Notes: a model not told the origin generated them from the letters alone. DNA of 64,000 nt from Chloroflexales bacterium ZM16-3 (GCA_004138175.2 RYFE02000017.1:34754-98753), one strand, 5' to 3'. Positions 18,226 to 27,795 are shown, numbered from the stretch's first letter. Program-made: numbers and translations.

Positions 18226-20091
18226 ATGCCCCAGCCCGACTCACAGCAGCGCATCGCCGAGCTGACGACGCTGAACGCCCTGGCCCAGACGCTCAACCGG
18301 GCGCTGGATCTGCGTGACGCGCTGGATAGCGCTCTGCCGCATATTGTCGAGCTGATGGGCCTGAGCACGGGCTGGATCTTCTTGCGCGGCGAGGGCGGCA
18401 GCTTCGCCCTCGCCGCACGTCACAATCTGCCCCCGGCGCTGACCTACCCCGGCCCGACCTGGGACGAGGAGTGCGACTGCCAGGAGCTGTGCTACAGCGA
18501 CCGTCTGGACAAGGCGGTGAATATGATCCGCTGCTCGCGCCTGCGCGGTGCCGTCGGCGATAAGCGCGGCCTGGCCCAGCACGCCTCGGTGCCCCTGCGC
18601 AGCGGCGATGAGGTGCTGGGGATCCTGAATGTGGCCACCACCCAGTGGGGCAGGATCTCGGCACCGGAGCTACAGCTGCTCTCGGCGGCGGGCTTCCTGC
18701 TCGGCACGGCTATCGCCCGCGCCCAGCTCTACGAGCACGTGAAGGTGCGCCGCGTGCAGGAGCAGCGCGCCCTGCTCTCGCTTTCTCAGGAGCTGCTGGT
18801 GAGCGAGGAGCTTGAGCCGGCCCTCCAGCGGCTGGCCCGCGTCGGCGCGCGCCTGCTTGAGGCCGACGCCTGTGCCTTCGTCGAGGCCGATGAGCTGGGC
18901 GGGCGGGCAGTGCTGCGCGCCGCCTTCGGCTGGAGTCTCCCCGGCGATATGGCCTGGCCCGTGCCGCTCGACCCGGCGAGCCCGCACCTCTGGTACCTGC
19001 CCGAGCGAAGCAGCAGCCTGGCCGACGAGGCGCTCAGCGACCTGCCGCCGCTCCTGGCCCGCCAGGGCTTCCTCGGCCACCTCGGCATCCCGGTGGAGCT
19101 GGGCGGCGCGCCGGTGGGCATCCTGATGGTGAATAGCCGGACGCCGCGCCAGTTTCTCGACGATGAGGCCCAGCTCCTCGGGCTGCTCGCCAACCAGCTG
19201 GCCCAGACCCTGGAGCGCGAGCGGCTGCACCAGGAAGCGCTGGCCCGCCAGCGCCTTGAGCAGGAGCTTGACCTGGCCCGCGAGATCCAGGCCAGCTTCT
19301 TGCCCAACTGCTGCCCGAACCTCCCCGGCTACCAGATCGAGGCGTACTACCGCGCCGCCCGCCAGGTGGGAGGGGACTTCTACGACTTTATCGAGCTGCC
19401 GCCGCCGCCCGGCGCGCCCCCGGCAGAGCCTGGGTCGCCGCCCCGCCGAGGCGAGATGGTCTTCCGGGGCGGGCGCCTGGTGGCCCCTGAGCCGCGCGAC
19501 CTCTCGGACGCCCAGCGCCTCGGGATCGTGATCGCGGATGTGACCGATAAGGGCGTGCCGGCCGCGCTGTTTATGGCGCTCTCGCGCACGCTGCTGCGTG
19601 CCACCGCCATCGACGGCCGCCAGCCCGCCGAGGTGCTCCTGCGGGCCAACCGGCTCATCCTGGCCGACTCGCGCTCGGGCCTGTTCGTCACCTGCTTCTA
19701 CCTTATCCTGGAGACGCAGAGCGGGCAGCTGACCTACGCCAACGGCGGGCATAACTACCCGCTGCTCTACGAGGTCTCCACCGGCCAGGTGCGCCCCCTG
19801 CGCGCCCAGGGGATCGTGCTCGGGATCATCCCCGACCCACGCTTTGAGCAGCTGGAGACGACGATGCGGCCGGGCGATGTGCTGCTGCTCTACACCGATG
19901 GCGTGACGGAGGCGATGACGCCGCAGCGCGAGTTGTTCGGCGATGACCGCCTGGCGGCGGTGCTGCGGGCTAACCACCACCGCGGCCCCCAGGAGATTAT
20001 CAACGCGGTGCTGGCGGCGCTGAGCGAGTTTGCGGCGGGGCAGCCGCAGTCTGACGATATTACGATGGTGGTGGTAAAGCGGAGCGGGTAG
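18226..20091 (+). CDS. GAF-GAF-PP2C (RsbU/SpoIIE-type) serine phosphatase
   Basis: A 621-residue cytosolic signalling phosphatase that would dephosphorylate an anti-sigma-factor antagonist or similar partner. Two GAF sensor domains occupy roughly residues 10-170 and 185-340. A coiled coil (LEREREL-type) links them to the catalytic domain (about 360-620). Metal-binding motifs of the SpoIIE family are VGGDFYD, IADVTDKGVPAALFM, YANGGHNYPLLY, LLYTDGVTEA and QSDDITMVVVK. A Pro-rich insert of about 35 residues sits between GGDFYD and ADVTDKG, longer than usual. I chose the start at 18226, since earlier in-frame codons only translate the palindrome. The first GAF region holds several Cys (EECDCQELCYSD), possibly a redox or metal site. 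Confidence 0.93.
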   Translation: MPQPDSQQRIAELTTLNALAQTLNRALDLRDALDSALPHIVELMGLSTGWIFLRGEGGSFALAARHNLPPALTYPGPTWDEECDCQELCYSDRLDKAVNMIRCSRLRGAVGDKRGLAQHASVPLRSGDEVLGILNVATTQWGRISAPELQLLSAAGFLLGTAIARAQLYEHVKVRRVQEQRALLSLSQELLVSEELEPALQRLARVGARLLEADACAFVEADELGGRAVLRAAFGWSLPGDMAWPVPLDPASPHLWYLPERSSSLADEALSDLPPLLARQGFLGHLGIPVELGGAPVGILMVNSRTPRQFLDDEAQLLGLLANQLAQTLERERLHQEALARQRLEQELDLAREIQASFLPNCCPNLPGYQIEAYYRAARQVGGDFYDFIELPPPPGAPPAEPGSPPRRGEMVFRGGRLVAPEPRDLSDAQRLGIVIADVTDKGVPAALFMALSRTLLRATAIDGRQPAEVLLRANRLILADSRSGLFVTCFYLILETQSGQLTYANGGHNYPLLYEVSTGQVRPLRAQGIVLGIIPDPRFEQLETTMRPGDVLLLYTDGVTEAMTPQRELFGDDRLAAVLRANHHRGPQEIINAVLAALSEFAAGQPQSDDITMVVVKRSG

Positions 20092-20163
20092 AGACGCCTC
20101 GGTGAGCGTCTCTCTTTCTGCTTATACCTTCAGCATTAGAGGCAGCGCGCCTGAAGGCCGACG

Positions 20164-21330
20164 TTAGCCGCCGACGATGAGCGCCAGCGCCCGCCGCCCC
20201 GCCACGTCAAGGGTGGAGGCCATGAAGGCCGGCAGGTTGACGGTGGACATCAGGGCGAGGTCCTCAAGCAGCGAGCTATCCTCGTCGAGAAAGCGCAGCA
20301 CGCGCTGCGGGCTGTTGCGGCCAAACAGCCGCTGGAAGAAGACCTTGCCGCCCTCGCGGCCGGTGTCGAGGACGTTCAGCAGCACGCTGTCCATCAGGGC
20401 GTGTCGGCTCAGGCCAGGGTCCGTGTAGAAGGGCTGCCCGCTGTCCCGCAGCTGCCCGGCGATGCGCACCGACTGGCGCTGGATGCGCTGGAAGGTGTAG
20501 CCCGTCGATGCCTTGGTCATCCCGCCAGCGGTGCCGATGTTCATCACGTGCGGACTGGGGCGCATGGGGAAGGGCGCGTCGGTCATCGGGATGACCCCGT
20601 ACTCAACATGCTGGATGGCGTAGCTCGTCAGGCCCAGCTGCTCGGCGATGTAGCGGCGCAGCCCGGCGTCGTAGACCTCCTGGGGCAGCACGGCGGGCGA
20701 GAAGTAGGTATCCTCGACCAGGGCGGTGTGCGCGTCGAAGGGCAGCACGTAGACGAAGCGCACCTGGCCCTGCTGGGCCACCCGGAAGTCCATAAAGGTG
20801 GCCGCGCCGGGGTCGAACACAGGAGCGGGCGCGGTGATCACCCAGCCCTTGAAGTGCTGGAGCCATATGGTGTGACCCGGCGGGGACTGCGACAGCGCGG
20901 GGATGCTGTTGAAGGCCCAGCGCCCGGTGAAGACTCGCCCGTCAACCGTGACCGCCGCACCGTCGGGGCGCTCGTCAATCGCCTCAACCCGCCCCTGGAG
21001 GCGGGTGACGGAGGGCCGCCCAGCCAGCTCCGTGTCCATAAAGCGGTAGAAGTCGCCGCCCTGGATCAGCTTGTAGCGGTAGGGCGCGATGGAGAGCCGG
21101 CGCGAGCCGTGGTCGCCGTGGAACCAGAGCTGCTCCCAGCTGTGGGCGATGATCGGCTCGAAGGGGCCTTCGCCGACCTCCCAAAAGCACCAGGTGCGGT
21201 CATTCTGCGCCTTACGAACCTGGTCGATCAGGAGCACGCGCCGGTCGCCGAGCCCGGCCAGCCCGAGGTGGTGGACGAGGCTGAGGCCGGCGGCCCCCCC
21301 GCCCGCGATGATATAGTCGAAGTCGCTCAT
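20164..21330 (-). CDS. crtY: Lycopene cyclase, CrtY-type flavoprotein
   Basis: A 388-residue enzyme that cyclises lycopene ends to beta-rings. The N-terminus has the dinucleotide-binding fold DYIIAGGGAAGLSLVHHL. Characteristic motifs are QNDRTWCFWEVGEG, KGWVITAP, MDFRVAQQGQVRFVYVLPF, EDTYFSP, and YGVIPMTDAPFP followed by GTAGGMTKASTGYTFQRI. These match the single-chain cyclase of Bacteroidetes, Myxococcota and Chloroflexota. It acts at the membrane with the carotenoid pathway; no other crt gene is in the window. The start at 21330 fits the conserved fold; a longer frame to 21432 translates part of the palindrome at 21368-21540. Confidence 0.9.
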   Translation of the reverse strand: MSDFDYIIAGGGAAGLSLVHHLGLAGLGDRRVLLIDQVRKAQNDRTWCFWEVGEGPFEPIIAHSWEQLWFHGDHGSRRLSIAPYRYKLIQGGDFYRFMDTELAGRPSVTRLQGRVEAIDERPDGAAVTVDGRVFTGRWAFNSIPALSQSPPGHTIWLQHFKGWVITAPAPVFDPGAATFMDFRVAQQGQVRFVYVLPFDAHTALVEDTYFSPAVLPQEVYDAGLRRYIAEQLGLTSYAIQHVEYGVIPMTDAPFPMRPSPHVMNIGTAGGMTKASTGYTFQRIQRQSVRIAGQLRDSGQPFYTDPGLSRHALMDSVLLNVLDTGREGGKVFFQRLFGRNSPQRVLRFLDEDSSLLEDLALMSTVNLPAFMASTLDVAGRRALALIVGG

Positions 21331-21367
21331 GGCCCTATGATACCCGATCTGGCAACGAACAGGGAAC

Positions 21368-21540
21368 GAATGAACGAATAGCCCATTGGAATGGGCTATT
21401 CGCAATACCGCAGAAGGAACCCTGTCACCCATGTCACGCTGAGCGCAGCGAAGCGTCCCGGCCGGGATTCTTCGCTGCGCTCAGAATGACAGAACACTTC
21501 ACAGGGTTCCTTCTGCGGTATTGCGGCTATTCGTTCATTC
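21368..21540. repeat. Nested palindromic MITE-like element, copy 1
   Basis: A 16-bp outer inverted repeat (GAATGAACGAATAGCC, 21368-21383 with 21525-21540) encloses a 123-bp element (21402-21524) with perfect 24-bp inverted ends beginning GCAATACCGCAGAAGG. The centre is CTGAGCGCAGCGAAG...CTTCGCTGCGCTCAG. Related copies are at 45959-46073 and, deleted, at 47497-47538. It fills the 21331-21553 gap. Confidence 0.88.
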
Positions 21541-21553
21541 GCCGCCTATTGGT

Positions 21554-23515
21554 TCAGCCCAGGTTAATGAACGACGCAGCCAGAAACAAGATCAGGATCA
21601 GCAGCAGGATCAGCAGCAGGACCCCGCCGACGATCGTCAGCGGGGCGACGGGCCGCACGAGGCGGATCGGATCGCCGCCGAGCACCTGGCGCACCGCGAC
21701 GACAATCTGATTGATCGCATCCTCGCCGCTCCACAGCTCAACCCCGGCCCAGTCCCAGCCCTCGGCGGGCGCGGGCAGCAGCAGCTTGCGGGCCGGGCTA
21801 TCCCCGACAGACTGGGCCACCTCGGCGCCTGCGGCCTGCGGCACCGCAATCTGCCATGGGCCAATGATCAGGCTGGACTCAGCGAGCTGGGCGGCCAGGC
21901 CGCGCGGGTCGGCCGCCGCGCCCATCGCGGCGGCGGCGGCCGGGGTCAGCCCGATCGGGCTGATGGCGAGGCCGGGCAGCTCGTGGCGCAGCCGCTCAAC
22001 CAGCGCCCGGCCAAAGGTGCCTTCATCTAGGTCGAGCACGGCCACGCGCAGCTCGGCGGCCCGTGTCGCCTCGGCGGCCTGCCGCCGCCGCCCCTCGCCG
22101 CGCAGGATGCCGCCGTGGTAGGCCAGCACCCCGGCGGCGATACCGCTGAAGGCGATGGCCTGGGCCAGGTCGGCCAGCAGGCCGCCCTCGGGCGAGGTGC
22201 CGAGGGCCACGCGCAGCAGGCGGAAGACGATATACACAAGGCCGCTGAGGATGGTCAGGGTGGCGGCAAAGAGAAACCCGTAGAGGTAGATCCGGCGCAC
22301 CAGCGAGCCGCGCTCATCGTCGCCAGCCGGGCCGTCGGCCTCGGCCGCGCCCTGCGCCCGCCGCCAGATCAGCACCCACACCGGCAGGCCGGAGATCAGG
22401 GCCGCGAGCGACCATGCCAGCTGCTCGCGCAGGTCGTTGCCAAAGGTGGACGAGCCGAGCGCCCGGATCAGGGCGCTGAGGACGCCGCCGAGGCCGATCA
22501 GGACAGCGGCCAAACCAATGCTCGCCACCAGGTACCACGAGAGCCTGCGCACCCCGGCCTGGCGTGGCACCTCGCGGATCAGGGCGGCGTCGGCGCGCAG
22601 GGCCAGGCTGTGGTAGACCCAGATCACGGCGGCGATCAGCACGGTCGATAGCGGGTCGCGGACATCGCCCTGCGGGGTGAGACCGAGCGCCTGGCGCAGC
22701 AGACCGGCCAGCATCAGGGTGGTTCCGCTGACGGCGATCAGTGCGCTGAGAAACACCACGGCGTGCAGGTAGAACTTGCGCAGGGCCGACTCGCGCTCGC
22801 CGATGTCTGGGCTGTGGAAGAGCGCCTGGGCCAGGTGCCATGACAGCACCCAGAGCGGCATGCCCACCAGCAGGCCGGCGACCGGGTCGATCAGGGCGGC
22901 CCTCCCGCCGATAACACCTGCGCCTCCCATCTGGTAGAGCACCCAGCGCAGCAGCGCGATCGCCGCCTGCCCCGTGATGAGCAGCCCGGTGCCGCTGAAG
23001 ACCAGCAGGTAGAGCCGGCGAACCAGGGCGCTGTTATCGACAAGCGGCACCGCCACCGCGTCGGCACGCGCCACCTGGCGGTGGTAGAGCCAGAGCAGCC
23101 CCAGCACCAGCACCGGCATCAGATCGCCCAGCAGCCCCTGGGCGGCGCTGCGGCCCGTGAGGTTCCAGCGGCCGCTCGGGTCGAGCAGCAGCCCTAGCAG
23201 CCCCTGAGCCAGGTTATAGGCGCTGCTGAGCGCGGGCGCCAGCAGCACAGCCATAGTGCCGTAGAGATAGAGGCGGCGCAGCGCCGCCCCGCGCTCCTCC
23301 AGGTCGCCGGCGGCCAGCCGCTGCGCCCAGATCCAGTGGATGAGAAAGACCGGCAGGCCGATGATGATCACCGCGATCTGGAAGGCCACCGCCTCGCGCG
23401 CGAGGCTTCCCCAGACCCCCAGGACATTGCGCAGCAGCGCGATCACCGCCCAGGCCACCGCCTGTAGGCTGATCAGCGCCACCAGCAAGATATACCAGCG
23501 CCGTATATTGCTCAT
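21554..23515 (-). CDS. Polytopic membrane protein with DUF5671 repeats
   Basis: A 653-residue membrane protein. Four to five modules of about 110-150 residues each hold three or four hydrophobic helices, separated by short basic loops with RRLYLYG, RRLYLLV, RKFYLHA and RRIYLYG. This is the DUF5671 pattern, function unknown. After about residue 480 there is a soluble alpha/beta domain (LRVAVLDLDEGTFGRALVERL), then a single C-terminal helix (LLLILLLILILFLAASF). I chose the ATG at 23515, three codons inside a GTG, with GGAAGCG upstream. It follows the small anchored protein at 23617 and may be co-transcribed, though a 27-bp hairpin lies in the gap. Confidence 0.82.
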   Translation of the reverse strand: MSNIRRWYILLVALISLQAVAWAVIALLRNVLGVWGSLAREAVAFQIAVIIIGLPVFLIHWIWAQRLAAGDLEERGAALRRLYLYGTMAVLLAPALSSAYNLAQGLLGLLLDPSGRWNLTGRSAAQGLLGDLMPVLVLGLLWLYHRQVARADAVAVPLVDNSALVRRLYLLVFSGTGLLITGQAAIALLRWVLYQMGGAGVIGGRAALIDPVAGLLVGMPLWVLSWHLAQALFHSPDIGERESALRKFYLHAVVFLSALIAVSGTTLMLAGLLRQALGLTPQGDVRDPLSTVLIAAVIWVYHSLALRADAALIREVPRQAGVRRLSWYLVASIGLAAVLIGLGGVLSALIRALGSSTFGNDLREQLAWSLAALISGLPVWVLIWRRAQGAAEADGPAGDDERGSLVRRIYLYGFLFAATLTILSGLVYIVFRLLRVALGTSPEGGLLADLAQAIAFSGIAAGVLAYHGGILRGEGRRRQAAEATRAAELRVAVLDLDEGTFGRALVERLRHELPGLAISPIGLTPAAAAAMGAAADPRGLAAQLAESSLIIGPWQIAVPQAAGAEVAQSVGDSPARKLLLPAPAEGWDWAGVELWSGEDAINQIVVAVRQVLGGDPIRLVRPVAPLTIVGGVLLLILLLILILFLAASFINLG

Positions 23516-23551
23516 CGTTATCACGCTTCCGAGGGCGGCAGCCCTCTAAAC

Positions 23552-23610
23552 CAGGATTGTGGTAACGAGGGCTTTCAGCTTCGCTGAAAGCCCTCATTAC
23601 CACAATCCTG
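23552..23610. terminator. Long hairpin between two membrane-protein genes
   Basis: Arms of 27 bases (CAGGATTGTGGTAA, then GAGGGCTTTCAG) pair with one C/A mismatch around a CTTCG-type loop. Strong enough to stop or attenuate transcription from the upstream gene on the minus strand, but without a T-run. Confidence 0.55.
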
Positions 23611-23616
23611 TGTCAC

Positions 23617-24117
23617 TCACAGGAACGGTTCACAGGGGCGGCTCACAGTCCAGCAGGAGGCCCAGTATGAATCGGCGCTGATCAGCTTCCAGGCATCGCC
23701 CTGGCGGCGCAGGGTCATGCTGAAGGAGTTCGTGTACTGGCCGCTGCTAAACAGCCCGCCCTGGGAGAAGTGGGTCTCGCTTACCGTGACGACCGCCCGG
23801 TCGCCGGTGACGCGCTCATCGCCGATATTGATCGTCGATGATTCGCGGTTAAATGACCAGCTGTAGCGCGAGTCGATATCGCTGACAAACTCATCGACGG
23901 TGGGCGGGTAGCCCTTCAGGTCGGGCGACAGGTAGCCGTAGGCGCGCTCGTCGTCGCGGCCCTTGATCGCGAGCAGGTAGTTATGGGCCACCCCGCCGGG
24001 CGTCGTGTCGGGCAGGTAGCCCGGCGCGCTGCGGGTCAGGGCCAGGCCCAGGGCGACCGCCACCAGGGCCACGACCCCGGCGATGATCGCGAGCAGAAAC
24101 CGATCAACCTGTTTCAT
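23617..24117 (-). CDS. Membrane-anchored NTF2-like protein (DUF4878-type)
   Basis: A 166-residue protein with one N-terminal membrane helix (LLAIIAGVVALVAVALGLAL, about 6-26) and an extracytoplasmic domain. The domain resembles the NTF2-like/DUF4878 fold: GVAHNYLLAIKGRDDERAYGYLSP at the start and a final strand with DAWKLISADSYW. Its role is unknown; such domains are often found in lipoproteins and stress-associated surface proteins. AAGGTGG precedes the ATG at 24117. The C-terminus contains two Cys (ASCWTVSRPCEP), possibly a disulphide. Confidence 0.7.
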   Translation of the reverse strand: MKQVDRFLLAIIAGVVALVAVALGLALTRSAPGYLPDTTPGGVAHNYLLAIKGRDDERAYGYLSPDLKGYPPTVDEFVSDIDSRYSWSFNRESSTINIGDERVTGDRAVVTVSETHFSQGGLFSSGQYTNSFSMTLRRQGDAWKLISADSYWASCWTVSRPCEPFL

Positions 24118-24133
24118 TGTTTCCACCTTAGAT

Positions 24134-24367
24134 CACTGAGGCGCTGAGGCGCTGAGGCACTGAGGCACAAGAGTGAGCTAATCGAAGCGGGGGAATGGAC
24201 GGGAGGGGGAAGCTTCGATGTCCTATACGCATACGATATCTACAGTATACATACAAGGACAAGGTTTCAGAGCACGTTACCGCTTGGTGGCGCGCATGGC
24301 TTGCTGATGCGGCGGCACCGACTCCCGACTCCCGACTCCCGACTCCCGACTCCCGACTCCCGACTCC
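24134..24367. repeat. CACTGAGGCGCTGAGG and GACTCCC word-repeats
   Basis: Direct GCTGAGGC words at 24134-24170, and seven direct CGACTCC copies at 24318-24367. The 24118-24486 gap holds only these, a likely promoter at 24431 and no gene I can support. Confidence 0.75.
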
Positions 24368-24430
24368 TGATCCCAAAATCCGTGCGCCCTACACAGCAAG
24401 ATCTGAGCCGCCGCCGCATGCCTCAGGGGC

Positions 24431-24439
24431 TGGTATAGT
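24431..24439 (+). promoter_or_regulatory. Extended -10 promoter (TGG-TATAGT) for the YaiI gene
   Basis: TGGTATAGT lies 48 bases before the start at 24487; transcription would start near 24446. No clear -35 hexamer. Confidence 0.5.
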
Positions 24440-24486
24440 GGGGCGAGCCGCCAGATGGTCGGCGCGCACAGCGAGGGGGGATGCCG

Positions 24487-24936
24487 ATGAAGATCTGGGT
24501 TGACGCCGACGCCTGCCCGAGGGCCGTGAAGGACCTGCTCTTCCGCGCCTCGTCCCGGCTAAGCCTGCCGGTCTGCCTCGTGGCCAACCGCCCGCTCGCC
24601 GTGCCAGACTCGCCGCTGATCACGCTGACCCAGGTGCCAAAGGGCAGCGATGTCGCCGATGGGCATATCGCCCAGCACGTGGCCCCGGGCGACCTGGTGA
24701 TCACCGCCGACATCCCGCTGGCGGCGCAGGTGGTGGCGCGCGGGGCCGTCGCCCTCGACCCGCGCGGCGAGATCCACACCGCCGAGACGGTGGGCGAGCG
24801 GCTGGCGATGCGCGACCTGATGGAGGAGCTGCGCTGGGCCGGGGTGGCGACGGGCGGCCCGGCCGCCTATAGCGAGGCCGACCGCCAGCGCTTCGCCCAG
24901 TCCCTCGACCGGCTGCTGCCGCGCCGACACCCCTAG
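24487..24936 (+). CDS. yaiI: YaiI/YqxD family protein (UPF0178)
   Basis: A 149-residue cytosolic protein of the UPF0178/DUF188 family, a PIN-like nuclease fold of unknown function. The family motifs are [16 protein letters not shown] at the N-terminus, [27 protein letters not shown] in the middle and LDPRGEIHT with the following [19 protein letters not shown] helix (here [14 protein letters not shown]). The acidic residues ([17 protein letters not shown]) probably form a metal site. Of two adjacent ATGs I prefer 24487, since GAGGGGGG is then at a normal distance. It appears to be transcribed alone. Confidence 0.92.
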   Translation: MKIWVDADACPRAVKDLLFRASSRLSLPVCLVANRPLAVPDSPLITLTQVPKGSDVADGHIAQHVAPGDLVITADIPLAAQVVARGAVALDPRGEIHTAETVGERLAMRDLMEELRWAGVATGGPAAYSEADRQRFAQSLDRLLPRRHP

Positions 24937-25052
24937 AGCACTGAGCAGCATGCTTGAGTCACTGAGGCACTGAATCTGGTGGCTCGCTACGCTCGCGCCT
25001 TCCTCATGACAGGCTCACTTCCTCTGCCCACCGCTATAGTAAGGACACACCG

Positions 25053-27092
25053 ATGAGCGACACGTTCGACATTCTGTTCGAGCCGGTGCGGATCGGCCCA
25101 GTCACGGCGCCCAACCGCTTCTACCAGGTGCCGCACTGTAACGGCATGGGCCACCGTATGCCGCAGAGCCTCGCCGCCATGCGCGGCGTGAAGGCCGAGG
25201 GCGGCTGGGGCGTGGTCTGCACCGAGGAGGTGGAGATCCACCACAGCAGCGACCTGGCCCCCTACATCGAGGGGCGGCTCTGGGACGACCGCGATATCCC
25301 GGCCCTGGCGATGATGGCCGAGTCTGTCCACCGCCACGGCGCACTGGCCGGGATCGAGCTGACCCACAATGGCCACGACGCGCCCAACTACTACTCGCGG
25401 GCGACGCCCCTGGGGCCACGCGACATCGGCCTGATGGGCGGGACGGGCTACGAGCCAGGGCAGGCCCGGCGTATGGATCGCGAGGACATCCGCAGCCTGC
25501 GGCGCTGGCACCGCGCCGCCGCCCTGCGCGCGAAGCAGGCTGGATTCGACCTCGTCTACTGCTACGCCGGGCACGGCCTGAGCCTGCCAATGCACTTCCT
25601 GCTGCGCCGCTATAACGACCGCAGCGACGAGTACGGCGGCAGCCTGAGCAACCGCGTGCGCCTGCTGCGCGAGCTGATCGAGGACACCAAAGATGCGGTC
25701 GGCGACAGCTGCGCGGTGGCGGTGCGGCTGGCCGTCGACGAGCTGCTGGGCGACGAGGGACTGACCAGCCAGGGCGAGGCCCACGAGATCGTGGCAATGC
25801 TCGCCGAGCTGCCCGACCTGTGGGATGTGAACATCTCCGGCTGGAGCAACGACTCGGCCACGGCGCGCTTCGCCCAGGAGGGCTACCAGGAGCCCTACAT
25901 CGCCTTCGTCAAAAAGCTCACCAGCAAGCCGGTGGTGGGCGTCGGCCGCTACACCTCGCCCGAGTCAATGGCCTCGGCGGTGCGGCGCGGCGTGATGGAC
26001 ATGATCGGCGCGGCCCGGCCCTCAATCGCCGACCCCTTCCTTCCAGCGAAGATCCGCGCCGGGCGGGTCGAGGATATCCGCGAGTGCATCGGCTGCAACA
26101 TCTGCGTGAGCAGCGACACAAAGTGTGTGCCCATCCGCTGCACCCAGAACCCGACCATGGGCGAGGAGTGGCGGCGCGGCTGGCACCCCGAGCAGGTCGC
26201 GCCGAGGCAGAGCGAGGCCGAGGTGCTGGTGATCGGCGCCGGGCCAGCCGGCCTAGAGTGCGCCCGCGCCCTCGGCCAGCGCGGCTACAAGGTGGCCCTG
26301 GCCGAGCGCGAGCGCGAGCCCGGCGGGCGGGTGGACCGCGAGGCTCGCCTGCCGGGGCTGGCCGTCTGGCGAAGGGTGATCGACTGGCGGCTGAGCCAGA
26401 TCGAGAAGCTGCCCAACGTCACGATCTACCCCGGCAGCGCCATGAGCGCGGCCGACGTGATCGAGGCCGGCTACGCCCACGTGATCATCGCCAGCGGGGC
26501 CGACTGGCGCCGCGACGGGGTGGGCCGCACGCTCCAGCGGGCCATCCCCGGCAGCGAGCTGCCCTCCGTCCTCACGCCCGACGACCTGATGGCGGGGCGG
26601 CTGCCCTCGGGGCGGGTGCTGATCTACGACGACGACCACTACTACATGGGCGGGGTGCTGGCTGAGCTGCTGGCCTCTACGGGCTGCGCGGTGACGCTGG
26701 CCACGGCCGCGCCCATGGCCTCGTACTGGACGCAGTTCACGCTTGAGCAGGAGCGCATCGAGCGCCGGCTGGGCCAGCTCGGCGTCGCCATCCTGACCCG
26801 CACGACCCTGACGGCGATCAGCCCAGGCGGTGCCACGCTGACATCAACGATCTCCGGCGCGGCGCGCGAACTGCCCTGCGACGCGGTGGTGCTGACGACC
26901 GACCGGCTGCCCCGTGGCGCGCTGGCGGCCGAGCTGGCCCCGGCCCTGGCGGAGGGCCAGCTGCGCACGCTGCGGGTAATCGGCGACGCCGACGCGCCCA
27001 ACATCATCGCCCAGGCCATCTTCGCCGGGCACCTGGCCGCCCGCGAGTTCGACGCGCCGCCCGGCGACGGGACGCCCTTCCGGGTCGAGTAG
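25053..27092 (+). CDS. NADH:flavin oxidoreductase / TMADH-like iron-sulfur flavoprotein
   Basis: A 679-residue multi-cofactor enzyme of the trimethylamine/dimethylamine/histamine dehydrogenase family. The N-terminal Old-Yellow-Enzyme TIM barrel (about 1-340) binds FMN, with motifs PNRFYQVPHCNGMG, LTHNGHDAP and YNDRSDEYGGSLSNRVRLLRE. A [4Fe-4S] site follows: C345, C348 and C351 of CIGCNIC plus C363 or C358. The C-terminal pyridine-nucleotide disulfide-type domain starts VLVIGAGPAGLECARALGQRG. Length and spacing fit TMADH rather than the shorter 2,4-dienoyl-CoA reductase. An amine substrate is inferred from the family. It may use an ETF, but none is present here. Confidence 0.93.
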   Translation: MSDTFDILFEPVRIGPVTAPNRFYQVPHCNGMGHRMPQSLAAMRGVKAEGGWGVVCTEEVEIHHSSDLAPYIEGRLWDDRDIPALAMMAESVHRHGALAGIELTHNGHDAPNYYSRATPLGPRDIGLMGGTGYEPGQARRMDREDIRSLRRWHRAAALRAKQAGFDLVYCYAGHGLSLPMHFLLRRYNDRSDEYGGSLSNRVRLLRELIEDTKDAVGDSCAVAVRLAVDELLGDEGLTSQGEAHEIVAMLAELPDLWDVNISGWSNDSATARFAQEGYQEPYIAFVKKLTSKPVVGVGRYTSPESMASAVRRGVMDMIGAARPSIADPFLPAKIRAGRVEDIRECIGCNICVSSDTKCVPIRCTQNPTMGEEWRRGWHPEQVAPRQSEAEVLVIGAGPAGLECARALGQRGYKVALAEREREPGGRVDREARLPGLAVWRRVIDWRLSQIEKLPNVTIYPGSAMSAADVIEAGYAHVIIASGADWRRDGVGRTLQRAIPGSELPSVLTPDDLMAGRLPSGRVLIYDDDHYYMGGVLAELLASTGCAVTLATAAPMASYWTQFTLEQERIERRLGQLGVAILTRTTLTAISPGGATLTSTISGAARELPCDAVVLTTDRLPRGALAAELAPALAEGQLRTLRVIGDADAPNIIAQAIFAGHLAAREFDAPPGDGTPFRVE

Positions 27093-27123
27093 GCGCGCAA
27101 CGACAGACAGTGCCACCAGCAGG

Positions 27124-27618
27124 CTATGTTGGCAGCCCGCCGGTGGCACCCATCATCCAGCGCATGCAGCGGTGGCCGAAGTCCACCGGCGCGCAGTACA
27201 TCATCGGGCAGGCGCCTGCGATCAGCGTGACCCCGTGCTCCTTGCAGAGGGCGACCGCCTCAGGCGAGACACTGGTTCCCGTGCGCATCATGGACTCGTG
27301 CATCCAGACCCGTGGGACGCCGGCAGCCACCGCCTGCCGCACCAGCTCAAGGGTCACAGTCGGGCGGGTAACGATCACAACCCCGCCGACCCCGCCGGGA
27401 ATCGCGGCCAGCTCAGGGTAACAGGGGTCGCCCTCAAAGGTCTCGGCACCGGGAAGAATCGCCACCACCTGATGTCCGGTCTCCTTCAGCTTGCGGTAGA
27501 TCAGCGTGCCAGAGAGTTGCCGGGTAGCCGACACCCCAGCCACAGCGATGCGTGGCTGAGCCAGAAAGTCGGCGACCTTCTCGGCGAGGGTCACTGGTTG
27601 GGTTGGTGAATACGCCAT
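27124..27618 (-). CDS. CoA-binding domain protein (YccU/COG1832 family)
   Basis: A 164-residue Rossmann-like CoA-binding protein. The domain begins at RIAVAGVSATRQLSGTLIYRKLKETGHQV and has the family motif CYPELAAIPGGVGGVVIVTRP and WMHESMM. The C-terminal part is unusually Cys/Met-rich (GACPMMYCAPVDFGHRCMRWMM), which could bind a metal. Such proteins are small relatives of succinyl-CoA synthetase alpha subunits, of unknown physiological role. AAGGAGG stands before the ATG. It converges with the flavoenzyme gene, 31 bp between stops. Confidence 0.88.
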   Translation of the reverse strand: MAYSPTQPVTLAEKVADFLAQPRIAVAGVSATRQLSGTLIYRKLKETGHQVVAILPGAETFEGDPCYPELAAIPGGVGGVVIVTRPTVTLELVRQAVAAGVPRVWMHESMMRTGTSVSPEAVALCKEHGVTLIAGACPMMYCAPVDFGHRCMRWMMGATGGLPT

Positions 27619-27795
27619 CGATCAATCCTCCTTATCTTGGTATTGGCCCAGATCTCGCCGAAGCATCGCTGCCACCGCGAGGACATACCCATAACAGGCT
27701 CGCCTGACTATTGTACTACCTCAATCCCTTACCGTTTGGTGGCGTGTATGGCTTGCTGATGTGGCGGCACCTACTCCCGACTCCCGAAGCCTTGT

